A stretch of 63,112 nucleotides of DNA, taken from NCBI GenBank assembly GCA_026004035.1, contig BPII01000003.1:99255-162366 (forward strand). Direction: 5' to 3'. Both the position numbers and the translations under genes were made by a program. This DNA is from Candidatus Sericytochromatia bacterium (lineage in GTDB: Bacteria; Cyanobacteriota; Sericytochromatia; UBA7694; JACMQJ01). The notes under the pieces were generated by a model. The model was not told where the DNA came from, did not search any database, and was given only the letters and a program-made list of their open reading frames with translations. The first letter of the stretch is position 1, and every line of letters begins with the position of its first letter. Of this stretch, positions 48,778 through 58,376 are shown one piece after another.

Positions 48778-49163
48778 TAGAGTAAATCTATAAGCCGGAT
48801 TCTGTACTTACTTTTTGCAAAGTAAGTGGTGATTATCTATCTTGGAAAATTGTTACCAATTTTCTCTAGCGACTACCAGAAGAATCAGCGAGCAGCCTCA
48901 TATTCTTCAATTTGTCTTGCTCTGTATGGGGTATGCCTAGCCAATTAGTCACCTAATTGCTGGTAGTCTCTTACACTACCTTTTCACCCTTACCATATAG
49001 CTGTATAGGTAGTTTATTTCAAACTTTATTTATGCTATTTTATGGCGGTATGTTTTCTGTGGCACTATCCTAGGATCACTCCTACTGGCTATTAACCAGC
49101 ATACTGCTCTGTAGAGTCCGGACTTTCCTCAAGTAAAAACTTGCAATCACCCAATTTACTCTA
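48778..49163 (-). ncRNA. rnpB: RNase P RNA
   Basis: On the minus strand it runs from AGAGTAAATTGGGTG to the matching TTTACTCT, which pair as helix P1. Near the 5' end is GAGGAAAGTCCGG (P4 5' half, universal core), then AGTATGCTGG; near the 3' end ACAGAATCCGGCTTAT completes P4. AGGGTGAAAAGGT and GGTAAGGGTG regions and several GC-richer stems stand out against the AT-rich surroundings. About 386 nt, bacterial type A. It matures the 5' ends of tRNAs. Confidence 0.95.
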
Positions 49164-49179
49164 AACATAACAATAACAT

Positions 49180-49185
49180 ATTATA
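49180..49185 (-). promoter_or_regulatory. -10 box for rnpB
   Basis: TATAAT on the minus strand lies 17 bases upstream of the predicted rnpB 5' end. The upstream TTGTTA is 21 bases away, too far to be ideal, so the -35 is uncertain. Confidence 0.5.
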
Positions 49186-49335
49186 CATAAAAATTTAATA
49201 TAACTTTAACAACGAAACTTTAAAATTAACATAAAGTAATATTGACAATATTTAGAGAGTAATTAGTTATAATATAATTTGTATTTTTATTTTTGGATAG
49301 GTTAAAAAGTAAATAGAGTTGTTGTATGTTTATAG

Positions 49336-49620
49336 TTAGTTCATTATATAAAAATTAAATAATCCACAACATACACCTATAGTCTTGTTATAGAGATTAA
49401 TATCAGTTATTTTTAATTTTTCAGACATTATTTTATATTTTTTTACTCCACAAATACTACGCTCTACTTTTATTCTCATTTTAGATTTTTTTTTTGTTAT
49501 TTAATTTTTGACTTCTTGTTAATTCTTTTTGCTTCTGTTTTTTATCTTTCATTATTACCTTTTTACATTTATAGTCTTTTTCTATACCTGCTAAAACTAT
49601 TCTCATATCTACTTTATAAA
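49336..49620 (-). mobile_element. IS5-type transposase remnant, copy 2
   Basis: This is the C-terminal part of a DDE transposase read on the minus strand: AGIEKDYKCKKVIMKDKKQK, ELTRSQKLNNKKK, then after a one-base excess in an A10 run SKMRIKVERSICGVKKYKI, MSEKLKITDINLYN and GVCCGLFNFYIMN. The final ~110 bases nearly equal copy 1 at 2553-2663 but inverted, differing mainly by transitions. The N-terminal half is missing; the remnant abuts the end of the TPR gene. Sequence 49186-49335 between it and rnpB shows nothing else. Confidence 0.8.
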
Positions 49621-49655
49621 ATTGGTAAGTGTTGCATTTCGAGTGAAAAATTATA

Positions 49656-51977
49656 TCAGTTATCGACATATCTTGGAGAAAAAATTAAATACATAAAATT
49701 AAAAATATATATCATAAAAAACAATAAAGTTGATATAAGTATAATTTCTTGACTATATGGTATATCAACACTTTTTTGTGGTGCAAATAAGGAATAATCA
49801 GGTAAAGCAAATGAAGTTATTATTCCAATATTTGTCTTTTCTGATATATTTACAAAGTTATAATAAGATAGTGTAATAATAGCAAATCCTATTGATAAAG
49901 CTAAGATAAATGGACCAAATAAATACCAATTATACGATATTCCAGGAATAAGATATCCTAGTAATTTACGAAAATAATTTGGATTTGTTGTATTTACGGA
50001 TCTATATTTGACAAAAATAAGCTTTAATAGTAAATAAATTAAATAAAACGTGAAAAATACAAAAACATGATATAAAAAATTCAAATATTCTACATATTCA
50101 CTAGCAAAATCTTTGAAAAAAGTTTTTATTTTAACTATATTATTTGGTGAAAAATCTTTAATATTATAAGAAATATAAAACATATTTTTATATATTTCAG
50201 GATCAGGTAAAGATATTATTGGTTTATTTAGACTATAATTTATCATATTTTTTAAAACACTATCTTTTATTTCAATATTTTTAGAATTTTCTATTAAACT
50301 CAAATTATATCTTGCTTCAACCATAAATTTATCTTCTTTTATTGCTTTTAATAATTCTTCTTTAGCCAAATCAAATTTTTTTTCTTTTATATATATAATT
50401 GCTAAATTATTATGAGAATATTTATTATTTATTTTTTTATAGTAAAATTTAGCATTTTCATAATCTTTTATTTGATGATAAGCTATACCTAAAAATAAGT
50501 TTTTGTATTTTCCTTTAAATTCACTAGAAAAATACTTTATAGTAGCATAGTTTCCCCAATTTCCAGAATTCATAGTATAGGGTTCATCTAATATTTTTGA
50601 AATAACTGATATTTTATTTGTAAAAATACCTAGTGATACTAAAGTGGTAATATATAATATTAGTAAAGAAAAAATATGATATGATGCTAAATATCTAGTT
50701 ATAAATATATCTTTCCAAGTTAAATTTTCATTATACTTTTTTTCTTCATAAAATAAAATAAAACTTCTTGTTGTAAAAATAATAAAAAAAACTACAAAAG
50801 AAATAATACAACCTATTAAAATATTTAAACTTAAATCAGCTAATATAAATGAATAATCGGAAGGAAAAAAAAATCCTTTATTCCTATTTGCTCTATTTTG
50901 CCATTCTTTAGCTTCAACGAATTTACCTTTATTTATTAAATATCTATATGTTGCATTTGAAATATTATAATTTCCTTCTTTTGAAGGAGATATATTATAT
51001 ATTTTATCAATAAGCTTTATTAATCTTTCTGGAGAATCTTTTTTTAATTTTTCAATAGTAGGAACTAAAATAGTAGTATAGTTTTGAATTGCTTTTAAAG
51101 AAGTTAGTTGATATGGATTATATCCTCTTTTAAAAAAGTCATATAAACCTTTTTCAAATGCTTCATCAGCTAGTTGATATTTTCCCATGTATTCATATAA
51201 AATGCTTAATTGAAAATAATCATAAAAAGCTAAAGAAGGTATTTGAATTGCATTTTGAAAATAGACATCAGCGTAATTATCTCTACCTAAGTTTTTACTT
51301 ATTAAAGCAATATATATGTAATTCCAAGGATTAGTAGCATCAATTTTTGTAGCATTTATATATTCTAATCTCATTTTTTCTAATATATCTTTACTAAAAG
51401 CATTTTCTATTAGAGATTTTATATATACCTTTTCAGCATATTCTGACAATAATAAAGCATCTTCAAGTTTTTTTTTCAAATATTCATTATTTCTTGTAGT
51501 TAAGCTTGTATATTCTGATATAAACTTTAACTGAAATGGTGTTATTTTTAATATTTGCTCCTTATCTATAACTTTATTTCTTATTCCATTAAAAGTTTTT
51601 ATTATAAGTTTCTCATTATTAGAACTGAAACCTGTTATTTCACCTAAAATATTATACCTATTTACAAATTTATTTTTTAACAAGTCAAATTCTAGTATAA
51701 AAGAAGAATAAGCAAAATAAATTTTTCCATTTATTTCTTTTGATGGACCAAATAATCTTTCATTTTCTTTTATGGAAGGAAACTTTATATTCCATAAATC
51801 TTGTCTTACATAATCATATACAATTCTAGGATACCATCTTACAATTATTTTGTTTATTTTATATGCATATATTTTATTTGAAGATACTTCAAAAAGTATA
51901 TTATTTTTTGTTTTAGCATTTACAGATAAGCAAAGAGATAATATAATAAAAAGAATTATAGCAACTGATTTATACAT
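49656..51977 (-). CDS. TPR-containing membrane protein, unknown function
   Basis: 773 residues. A signal peptide (~1-22, LSLCLSVNAK) precedes a beta-strand region (~25-130) with short PQQ-like strands, then TPR-like helices (~160-330: NPWNYIYIALISKNLGRDNYA, YDYFQLSILYEYMGKYQLADE). Five membrane helices lie near 380, 430, 640, 690 and 750, with more TPRs at ~480-570 (HNNLAIIYIKEKKFDLAKEEL). It is a periplasm-facing membrane protein with protein-interaction repeats. It follows the AAA ATPase by 7 bases. The C-terminus ends right at the IS5 remnant, so its last residues may have been altered by the insertion. Confidence 0.8.
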   Translation of the reverse strand: MYKSVAIILFIILSLCLSVNAKTKNNILFEVSSNKIYAYKINKIIVRWYPRIVYDYVRQDLWNIKFPSIKENERLFGPSKEINGKIYFAYSSFILEFDLLKNKFVNRYNILGEITGFSSNNEKLIIKTFNGIRNKVIDKEQILKITPFQLKFISEYTSLTTRNNEYLKKKLEDALLLSEYAEKVYIKSLIENAFSKDILEKMRLEYINATKIDATNPWNYIYIALISKNLGRDNYADVYFQNAIQIPSLAFYDYFQLSILYEYMGKYQLADEAFEKGLYDFFKRGYNPYQLTSLKAIQNYTTILVPTIEKLKKDSPERLIKLIDKIYNISPSKEGNYNISNATYRYLINKGKFVEAKEWQNRANRNKGFFFPSDYSFILADLSLNILIGCIISFVVFFIIFTTRSFILFYEEKKYNENLTWKDIFITRYLASYHIFSLLILYITTLVSLGIFTNKISVISKILDEPYTMNSGNWGNYATIKYFSSEFKGKYKNLFLGIAYHQIKDYENAKFYYKKINNKYSHNNLAIIYIKEKKFDLAKEELLKAIKEDKFMVEARYNLSLIENSKNIEIKDSVLKNMINYSLNKPIISLPDPEIYKNMFYISYNIKDFSPNNIVKIKTFFKDFASEYVEYLNFLYHVFVFFTFYLIYLLLKLIFVKYRSVNTTNPNYFRKLLGYLIPGISYNWYLFGPFILALSIGFAIITLSYYNFVNISEKTNIGIITSFALPDYSLFAPQKSVDIPYSQEIILISTLLFFMIYIFNFMYLIFSPRYVDN

Positions 51978-51984
51978 TATAAAA

Positions 51985-53670
51985 TTATCTAATATTCAAG
52001 GCTAACTTTAATTTTCTTATAGCTTCATTAACTTGTTCGTTAGACATATTTTTATATTTTTCAGGTAGCAAATCTTTAGAAGATGCTTCAAATACTGCTA
52101 AATACTCCATTAATTCAAGCATTAGAGTATCTCTTGTTGGTATAAATTTATCTAAAGCTTGAATAATATCATTAATTGTAACAACATTTGAATTTCTATC
52201 AGAACATATCTCATCAGCTAATAAAGTTATTGCCTCTATTTCTGCACCTGAAAATCCAATCATTTTTTTAGATACAAGTGAAAAATCTTGAATATCAAAA
52301 GATATTTGATTCTTTTTTAACAAAGCTCTTAATAAAGATTCTACTTCAATATCTGTTTGTGGATAAAAAAATGGTATTTTTAAATCAAGTCTGCCTGGTC
52401 TTTTTAAATCTATATCAACTTTATCAGGTCTATTTGTCATAAGTAACCATATAATTTTACCTCTATTTGAAGTATCACTCATGAAAGCTTTAAGCTTAGC
52501 ATAAACACGACTTGAAGTTCCGTCATCTCCTTCTTCTTGTCCTCCTAAAGCTCTATCTACTTCATCCATTATTATTATTACAGAACCTATAGCTTTAACT
52601 ATATTTAGTATTTTTTCTAAATTAGCTTCTGTTGAACCAACCCATTTATCTCTAAAATTATTTATTTTTAAACAAGTTAAACCTGAATCTCTTGAAAATG
52701 CTTCAGCTATAAAAGTTTTTCCTGTTCCCATAGGACCAACTAATAAAACTCCCATAGGAACTCGTCTATGATTTCCTTCTTTTATATTTTTAATAATTTT
52801 AAATAAGGTATTTTTTACATTATCTAACCCTCCTATATCATCAAGTCCGTATCTTGATTCTACTAATTCAACTAAACCAAAGCATTCATTTTCTATGATA
52901 TCCTTCTTTTTATCCTTTATTAAATTAAAAGTTATCTTTCCATTTGTTCTTAAGGCTTGTCTAATTATGCCTTGTATCTGTATTCTTTTTAGACCTGCAC
53001 AGAGATAAGAAAAATTTTCTTTACTCATTTCCAATTCTACTTTATTGCTATCTAGTAAGTAATTTATAAAATCTAATCTTTCCTGGTAATTAGGTAAAGG
53101 TATCTCTATAGTATGTATTTGTGGATTTCTTACTATTTTCTGATTTATTTCTGATAAATTTTCTGTTTCTAGTATTATTAAATTATCAGAATTTAAAAGC
53201 TGAATATCAGATGCCCATCTTTGAAATGTTATTAAATTACTTCTTTCTTCCATTGTAAGATAACTAATATCTGAATTTGGTATTATAGTTTCAGCATAAC
53301 CAAATATAAATGCTGAACTTTTAGAAGTTACTTTTAAAAACTTTTCTAATATAGGCATTACTTGTGATGGTGATTTTGGTAAATATTCACTTATATGATC
53401 TTCTCCAGAAAGAGTTTGATCCAAATTTAATTCTTTTATAAAATTATTTTTTATGCTTGAGTTAGGAAACTTTATTCCTTCACTTGGATCATAATAAACT
53501 ATTGTTTCCTTATTTTTTGGTAGAAAATGATTTATGAGAAATTCTTTTAAAGTTATAAATTTGTTATCAAATGGTACTAAATCTAATATATTAGAATGAA
53601 GTATAAATATTATACCTTCACCTGACAAATATTTATCTTTTAATTCTTTTATCCATAAAGGTTCTTGCAT
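51985..53670 (-). CDS. AAA ATPase (FtsH/Vps4-type core; Ycf46-like architecture)
   Basis: 561 residues. The N-terminal ~270 residues form a divergent domain of the kind found in Ycf46-like proteins ([34 protein letters not shown]). A classical AAA module follows: Walker A GPMGTGKT (~312), pore-loop-like [10 protein letters not shown], Walker [12 protein letters not shown] (~367), sensor-1 MTNRP, and arginine finger KRPGRLD. No protease or membrane anchor is present. Its ATG overlaps the pepA stop by one base (TAATG), tying it to the aminopeptidase. A role as unfoldase is inference. Confidence 0.88.
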   Translation of the reverse strand: MQEPLWIKELKDKYLSGEGIIFILHSNILDLVPFDNKFITLKEFLINHFLPKNKETIVYYDPSEGIKFPNSSIKNNFIKELNLDQTLSGEDHISEYLPKSPSQVMPILEKFLKVTSKSSAFIFGYAETIIPNSDISYLTMEERSNLITFQRWASDIQLLNSDNLIILETENLSEINQKIVRNPQIHTIEIPLPNYQERLDFINYLLDSNKVELEMSKENFSYLCAGLKRIQIQGIIRQALRTNGKITFNLIKDKKKDIIENECFGLVELVESRYGLDDIGGLDNVKNTLFKIIKNIKEGNHRRVPMGVLLVGPMGTGKTFIAEAFSRDSGLTCLKINNFRDKWVGSTEANLEKILNIVKAIGSVIIIMDEVDRALGGQEEGDDGTSSRVYAKLKAFMSDTSNRGKIIWLLMTNRPDKVDIDLKRPGRLDLKIPFFYPQTDIEVESLLRALLKKNQISFDIQDFSLVSKKMIGFSGAEIEAITLLADEICSDRNSNVVTINDIIQALDKFIPTRDTLMLELMEYLAVFEASSKDLLPEKYKNMSNEQVNEAIRKLKLALNIR

Positions 53671-55202
53671 TATACAAGCTTTTTATTAATTAATATTTCA
53701 GCTAAGTGATACATCATTCTTGTTCCTACTCCTGTTGCTCCTTCTTTAGGTAAAAATGGATTTTTTGCATAATTCATTATACTTTCATCCATTGTAGCTG
53801 TTCCTGCTATATCTAAATGTACCCAAGGAACATCTCCTACAAATTCTTTTAGGAAAATAGCTGCTGTTATTGAACCTGCAGGTCTTCCACCTGAATTTTC
53901 TAAATCAGCTACATCACTTTTTATTTGAGATTTATAATCTTCATATAAAGGTAATTGCCATACTCTTTCTCCTGAAACTTCCCCAGCTTCTTTAACCAAA
54001 TCAGCTAATTCTTGATTATTAGTCATCATACCACTTGCAAATACTCCAAGTGCAATAATAATTGCTCCTGTTAATGTAGCTAAATCAACTAAGTAATCAA
54101 TTTTTTTATATCTTCTTATATAAGTCAAGCAATCAGCTAAAACTAATCTACCTTCAGCATCAGTATTAAGTATTTCTACAGTTTTTCCTTCCATTGTTTT
54201 TATAATATCTCCAACTTTATAAGAATGAGCATCAACTAAATTTTCTGTTAATCCCATTACTCCAACAACATTTATAGGTAATTTTTGTTTTGCTATTGCT
54301 TGTATAGCTCCTAAAACAGCTGCTGCACCTGCCATATCAGAATGCATTCTAAACATAGCATCAGCAGGTTTTAAACTAAGTCCTCCACTATCAAATGTTA
54401 CACCTTTACCAACTAAACCTAAAGTTTTACCATTTTCACCACCACCATTGTACTCTAAAACAACAACTTTAGGTGGTTCAAAACTACCGGAATTAACAGC
54501 AAGTATAGTATTCATTCCTAACTCTTTCATTTCTTCTTTATCTATTATTTTTATTTTTAAACCACATTCTTTGGCTACTTTTTCAGCTTCATTTGCAAAA
54601 GCAGTTGGAGTCATAATATTTGCTGGTTCATTTACCAAATCTCTTACAAAATTTGTAGCTTCAGATAAAACTATACCTCTTTGAGTTCCTTTTTCTATTA
54701 ACTCTTTACTTGCTTCATCAGGAACAACTATTGTAAGGTTTTTAATAGCTTTATCATCAGCTTTATGAGTTGTTACATATTTCTTAAATCTATATAATCC
54801 TAAGATAACCCCTTCTACTATTGCACTAGCAGTCTCTATCTTGTCAAGTCCTAAATCTTCAAAACCTTCTGCAATTGCCATATCATTTAAATGTATTCTT
54901 CTTACATTTCTTGCTGATATAGAAACTATAGATCTTATTCTTTCTAATGTTACATCTTTCTTTTTTCCTAATCCCATGACTAAAATTCTTTGATATGGTG
55001 CATCGTCAACATGTAATATAGTAAATTCTTTATATTTACCACTTATTTCTTTACTTTCAACTAATTTTTTAAGTTTATTTTTTGTTTTATCACTTAAGGT
55101 ATGATATTTATCAATATTTTCTGGTTCATCTTCAAAAACAGTTAAAACTAAAGTTTGAGTTTGAACTTCTTCTAAACTTTTACAAACAACATTAACTTTC
55201 AT
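53670..55202 (-). CDS. pepA: Leucyl aminopeptidase (M17)
   Basis: A 510-residue aminopeptidase that trims N-terminal residues from peptides, acting as a hexamer with two metals. The metal/substrate motifs VGKGVTFDSGGLSLKPA and NTDAEGRLVLAD are intact. I start at ATG 55202 because GGAGG sits six bases upstream; an in-frame ATG at 55229 lacks such a site. Some PepA proteins also bind DNA. It heads a unit with the AAA ATPase and the TPR protein. Confidence 0.96.
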   Translation of the reverse strand: MKVNVVCKSLEEVQTQTLVLTVFEDEPENIDKYHTLSDKTKNKLKKLVESKEISGKYKEFTILHVDDAPYQRILVMGLGKKKDVTLERIRSIVSISARNVRRIHLNDMAIAEGFEDLGLDKIETASAIVEGVILGLYRFKKYVTTHKADDKAIKNLTIVVPDEASKELIEKGTQRGIVLSEATNFVRDLVNEPANIMTPTAFANEAEKVAKECGLKIKIIDKEEMKELGMNTILAVNSGSFEPPKVVVLEYNGGGENGKTLGLVGKGVTFDSGGLSLKPADAMFRMHSDMAGAAAVLGAIQAIAKQKLPINVVGVMGLTENLVDAHSYKVGDIIKTMEGKTVEILNTDAEGRLVLADCLTYIRRYKKIDYLVDLATLTGAIIIALGVFASGMMTNNQELADLVKEAGEVSGERVWQLPLYEDYKSQIKSDVADLENSGGRPAGSITAAIFLKEFVGDVPWVHLDIAGTATMDESIMNYAKNPFLPKEGATGVGTRMMYHLAEILINKKLV

Positions 55203-55354
55203 TTTTTCCTCCAAAGAATTTAAAATCATTTTATAACTTTTTACTTTATTAGTAAATATAAACTTAATTTTAATTATTACTATTTAAAAATAAAATATTA
55301 TGATATATATGATATACTTTTGTATAAATTATTAAAAAAAGAAAGGATTTTTAT

Positions 55355-55999
55355 ATGCCTGTAATACCTTCAGTAATAGAGCAAACTAGTAGGGGAGAAA
55401 GATTTTCTGATATATATTCTCGCCTTTTAAAAGAAAGAATTATATTCATAGGGTCTGAAATAGAAGAAACTTTGGCTAATTTAGTTGTAGCTCAATTAAT
55501 TTTTCTTGAATCTGAAGATTCTGAGAAAGATATATTTGTCTATATTAATAGTCCTGGTGGTTCTGTAACTGATGGAATGGCTATATATGATACTATGCAA
55601 TATGTGAAAGCACCTGTTAATACTATTTGCTTAGGACAAGCAGCAAGTATGGGAGCTTTCTTATTAGCAGCTGGACGACCTGGAAAAAGAATGGCTTTAC
55701 CAAATGCAAGAATTATGATACATCAACCTTTAGGTGGAGCAAGAGGTCAAGCTACTGATATAGAAATACAAGCAAAAGAAATTTTAAGAATGAAAAAAAC
55801 ACTTAATCAATTACTAGCTTTTCATACAAAACAACCTTTAGAAAAAATAGAGAAAGATACAGATAGAGACTTTTTTATGTCAGCACTACAAGCTAAAGAA
55901 TATGGTCTTATAGATGAAGTAATAGTTCCAAGAATTGGTTCTGATAATGTACCTATGCCATTACCTGAAGATGCACCAAATCAAAATCCTGATGAATAA
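55355..55999 (+). CDS. clpP: ATP-dependent Clp protease proteolytic subunit
   Basis: 214 residues; catalytic triad Ser98 (GQAASMG), His123 (MIHQP) and Asp172 (TDRDFFMS). It forms the barrel protease that degrades unfolded or tagged proteins with ClpX/ClpA/ClpC, none of which is adjacent. An AAAGGA site is upstream. It is divergent from pepA. Confidence 0.97.
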   Translation: MPVIPSVIEQTSRGERFSDIYSRLLKERIIFIGSEIEETLANLVVAQLIFLESEDSEKDIFVYINSPGGSVTDGMAIYDTMQYVKAPVNTICLGQAASMGAFLLAAGRPGKRMALPNARIMIHQPLGGARGQATDIEIQAKEILRMKKTLNQLLAFHTKQPLEKIEKDTDRDFFMSALQAKEYGLIDEVIVPRIGSDNVPMPLPEDAPNQNPDE

Positions 56000-56074
56000 T
56001 TTTTTAAAAAATTTTATTAAAATTTTTACTTTAATTTAAGCAAGAATATATATTTTATTCGTATATCATATTAT

Positions 56075-56629
56075 ATGAAAAAGCTATTAAAATTCTTTTT
56101 ATTTTTTAATTTAATACCAACACTAACGTTTTCTTGTAGTGATATTAATAATATTACTGGTATTAAAGTTTCTGAAACAATATCTTCTAACTCATTAAAA
56201 GATAAACTTAATCCTAATTTTATTAAAAAATTATCTTCTGTTAATATATATCTTACAGAAGAAGAACAAGCTAAAGCTATTAATCTATTAAAAGTAAAAG
56301 CTATAGCTGAATGGACACCAGGACCAGAAAACAACTCAAAACTTAACTTAGAAAAGCACTTCTTAAAACATGGTAAGGACTTTAAACCTCCTTTTAAAAA
56401 TTCTCAAGAATATTTACTATCAGCTGTTAATGCTGCTAATAGCACAAGTTTAGAATCAAATTATTATTTTGATGTAAAATATTATAAGGATAATAAAATA
56501 GTAAGTTTTATAAAATGGAATTCTAAAACTTATGAATTAACCGTTACAAGAGAAAATGGTCAAATTGCAACTTATTTTTTAGATAATAAAATTAATAGTT
56601 CAAGATTTATTTTATATCCAAGAGATTAA
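56075..56629 (+). CDS. Exported lipoprotein with BECR-RNase-toxin-like C-terminal domain
   Basis: 184 residues. A signal with lipobox (LTFSC, Cys21) leads to a ~60-residue linker. Residues ~86-184 read LEKHFLKHGKDF, then NSQEYLLSAVNAA, YYFDVKYYKD, KWNSKTYELTVTRENGQIATYF, with His95/His99 and Thr166. This order (HxxxHGxxF, EYL helix, then the final Gly-x-Ile-x-Thr-Tyr-Phe strands) matches the BECR (barnase-EndoU-colicin E5/D-RelE) ribonuclease toxin pattern as I remember it. If so, it is a secreted RNase-like toxin or a derived enzyme. The next gene starts 3 bases later and may be its immunity protein. An alternative is a harmless surface protein that reuses the fold. Confidence 0.6.
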   Translation: MKKLLKFFLFFNLIPTLTFSCSDINNITGIKVSETISSNSLKDKLNPNFIKKLSSVNIYLTEEEQAKAINLLKVKAIAEWTPGPENNSKLNLEKHFLKHGKDFKPPFKNSQEYLLSAVNAANSTSLESNYYFDVKYYKDNKIVSFIKWNSKTYELTVTRENGQIATYFLDNKINSSRFILYPRD

Positions 56630-56632
56630 AAT

Positions 56633-57043
56633 ATGCTTAAATTAAATAAAGTCAATATTCTAAGTTTTGATTTATGGGATGCTGATACAGGTGAAGCAGA
56701 TGTTACATTTAAATTTAATAATACTAAACTAAAAGCCTTCTCTCTAGATGATTTTAGTAATGATAAAGAAGCTGAAGTTATTTTATCAATTTTTCCTAAA
56801 GAAATAGAAATAATAGATAATAATTTTGAAAATAAATGTGAAAATATTTCAAATAATTTTCAAATTAAATTAATAGGAGATATAGTTGATATTAAATCAG
56901 ATGAGGAACAAGGAGATTTTTTAATAATAAATTCTCAAGATATTTTATTTTCTGTATTTATACCAAATAATAAGAAAGAGTTTAAAATAGGTGGTAAAGT
57001 TAAAATTTTAGGAAGATTAGATATAGAAAAACCAGTTTTATAA
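56633..57043 (+). CDS. Small acidic protein, possible immunity partner
   Basis: 136 residues, acidic, mostly beta pattern (KVNILSFDLWDADTGEADVTFKF, AEVILSIFPKEIEII, FQIKLIGDIVDIKS, FLIINSQDILFSVFIP, KEFKIGGKVKILGRLDI), perhaps an OB-like barrel. There is no signal peptide, so it is cytoplasmic. The 3-base gap from the toxin-like gene suggests co-expression and, given its acidity, binding to a basic RNase, but this is inference. I recognise no immunity family. An extended -10 box follows, separating it from the partner-switch genes. Confidence 0.6.
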   Translation: MLKLNKVNILSFDLWDADTGEADVTFKFNNTKLKAFSLDDFSNDKEAEVILSIFPKEIEIIDNNFENKCENISNNFQIKLIGDIVDIKSDEEQGDFLIINSQDILFSVFIPNNKKEFKIGGKVKILGRLDIEKPVL

Positions 57044-57052
57044 TGATATAAT
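57044..57052 (+). promoter_or_regulatory. Extended -10 promoter before the partner-switch genes
   Basis: TGATATAAT (TGnTATAAT) lies 29 bases upstream of the ATG at 57082; it starts the run of the RsbW-like, STAS, hypothetical and GGDEF genes. Confidence 0.5.
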
Positions 57053-57081
57053 TTATTTGTGTAAGTATGGATTAAAATAGT

Positions 57082-57504
57082 ATGACTTTAAACTCTTTAC
57101 CAGAAGTAGATCTTGTCATACCTATGATACCTAATATAGAGCTAGCAGCTACAAAGACAGCAGTAGCTTTAGCTGAATTTATGAATTTTGATGAAGACAA
57201 AATAGATGAAGTTAGACTAGCACTAATAGAAGCTTGTATAAATGCTTTTGAACATAGTAAAAGTGAAGATAGAAAATTATATTTTAAGTTTATAATAGAT
57301 GAAAATTCATTAACTGTAATTATAAAAGATAATGGAAAAGGGTTTGATGTAAGTCTAATAAATGATAAGCCTAATATAAATGATAAACTCAAGAGTAACT
57401 ATAAAAGAGGATGGGGTATTATGCTTATAAAAAATTTAATGGATAGTGTTAAAATAGAAAGTAATAATAATGGTACTATATTAACTATGACAAAGTTAAA
57501 ATAG
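57082..57504 (+). CDS. RsbW/SpoIIAB-like serine-kinase anti-sigma factor
   Basis: A 140-residue GHKL ATPase: N-box Glu50...Asn54 (IEACINAFEH), G1 DNGKGFD and G2 YKRGWGIMLI. Such kinases bind a sigma factor and phosphorylate a STAS protein on serine. The STAS gene follows directly, as expected for a partner-switch pair. No PP2C phosphatase or sigma factor is nearby. Confidence 0.9.
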   Translation: MTLNSLPEVDLVIPMIPNIELAATKTAVALAEFMNFDEDKIDEVRLALIEACINAFEHSKSEDRKLYFKFIIDENSLTVIIKDNGKGFDVSLINDKPNINDKLKSNYKRGWGIMLIKNLMDSVKIESNNNGTILTMTKLK

Positions 57505-57864
57505 ATGGAGTTAAAAGTGGAAGAATTTAATTTAAAAATAGATAAAAAAACAAATTTTGCTGTTTTAAGAACAGAAGGTTATATTAATAATCTTGGTGGA
57601 GAAAGAATTAGTCAAGAAGTAGATAAGTTAATAGAACAAGGTATTATAAATATAATAATTAATTTAGAAAAATCTACTATTGTTAATAGCATAGGAATAT
57701 CTATTCTCATAGAAGTTATAGAAAAACTTGTTGATTTAGGAGGTAAAATATTTTTTTGTAATTTAACAAAAACTATAAGTAAAACATTTTCTATTATGGG
57801 ACTTACTCAATATTCAGAAATATTTGAAACTGAAGAAGAAGCAATAAGTAATATGAGTAAATAA
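57505..57864 (+). CDS. STAS anti-sigma-factor antagonist
   Basis: A 119-residue single STAS domain. Phospho-acceptor Ser62 is in VNSIGISIL, aligned with Ser58 of SpoIIAA. The C-terminal helix is intact (KIFFCNLTKTISKTFSIMGL). The start is the base after the kinase stop. When dephosphorylated it would bind the kinase and release its sigma target. Confidence 0.88.
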   Translation: MELKVEEFNLKIDKKTNFAVLRTEGYINNLGGERISQEVDKLIEQGIINIIINLEKSTIVNSIGISILIEVIEKLVDLGGKIFFCNLTKTISKTFSIMGLTQYSEIFETEEEAISNMSK

Positions 57865-57878
57865 AGAGAGTTTTAAAA

Positions 57879-58376
57879 ATGCTAGGTAATAATAAAAACC
57901 CTGACAAAAAAATTTCAGAAATACCAAAGAAACCTCCTTCAAGCTCTTTGTTTGGTAAATCAAGTAATACAAGTTCTAATACAATATCAAATAAAACTAC
58001 AAGTGAAAAAACAAATATAGATAGTTTTCAAAAAACAAATAAAGCTACTAGAGGCACAGGTCCACTAATGGCTGATAGTAATATGGATTTAACAAGCTCA
58101 CCAAAAATTGATAGGACATACACAGAAACTCATCATGAAGATGGTGTAACAATAATAAAATATAATACACCTCAAAAAATAGATAACCTTATAGAAGATG
58201 CAAAAAATAGAGTAGGTAAAGAAGAATCTAGATTCTTTAGTAATGGTTGGATTATTGGTAAAGAGTTAGCAAAAATTGCTCCTGACGGAATGTCTATAAC
58301 ATTTTATCCAAGAGAAGTTGCTGACTTAGTTCAGGAATTAATAGGTTACTCTAATTTTGAAGATAATAATGTTTGA
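57879..58376 (+). CDS. Protein with disordered N-terminus, unknown function
   Basis: 165 residues. The first ~85 are Ser/Thr/Asn/Lys-rich and probably disordered. The rest is a small domain (GVTIIKYNTPQKIDNLIEDAKNR, WIIGKELAKIAPDGMSITFYP, REVADLVQELIGY). No family recognised. It is cytoplasmic. It sits between the STAS gene and the GGDEF gene, overlapping the latter by 4 bases, so it may link phosphorylation state to the cyclase. Confidence 0.7.
   Translation: MLGNNKNPDKKISEIPKKPPSSSLFGKSSNTSSNTISNKTTSEKTNIDSFQKTNKATRGTGPLMADSNMDLTSSPKIDRTYTETHHEDGVTIIKYNTPQKIDNLIEDAKNRVGKEESRFFSNGWIIGKELAKIAPDGMSITFYPREVADLVQELIGYSNFEDNNV

Noticed and set aside
48778..49163. Structured RNA considered as tmRNA or a riboswitch
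   Set aside because: GAGGAAAGTCC and the matching 3' core identify RNase P RNA.
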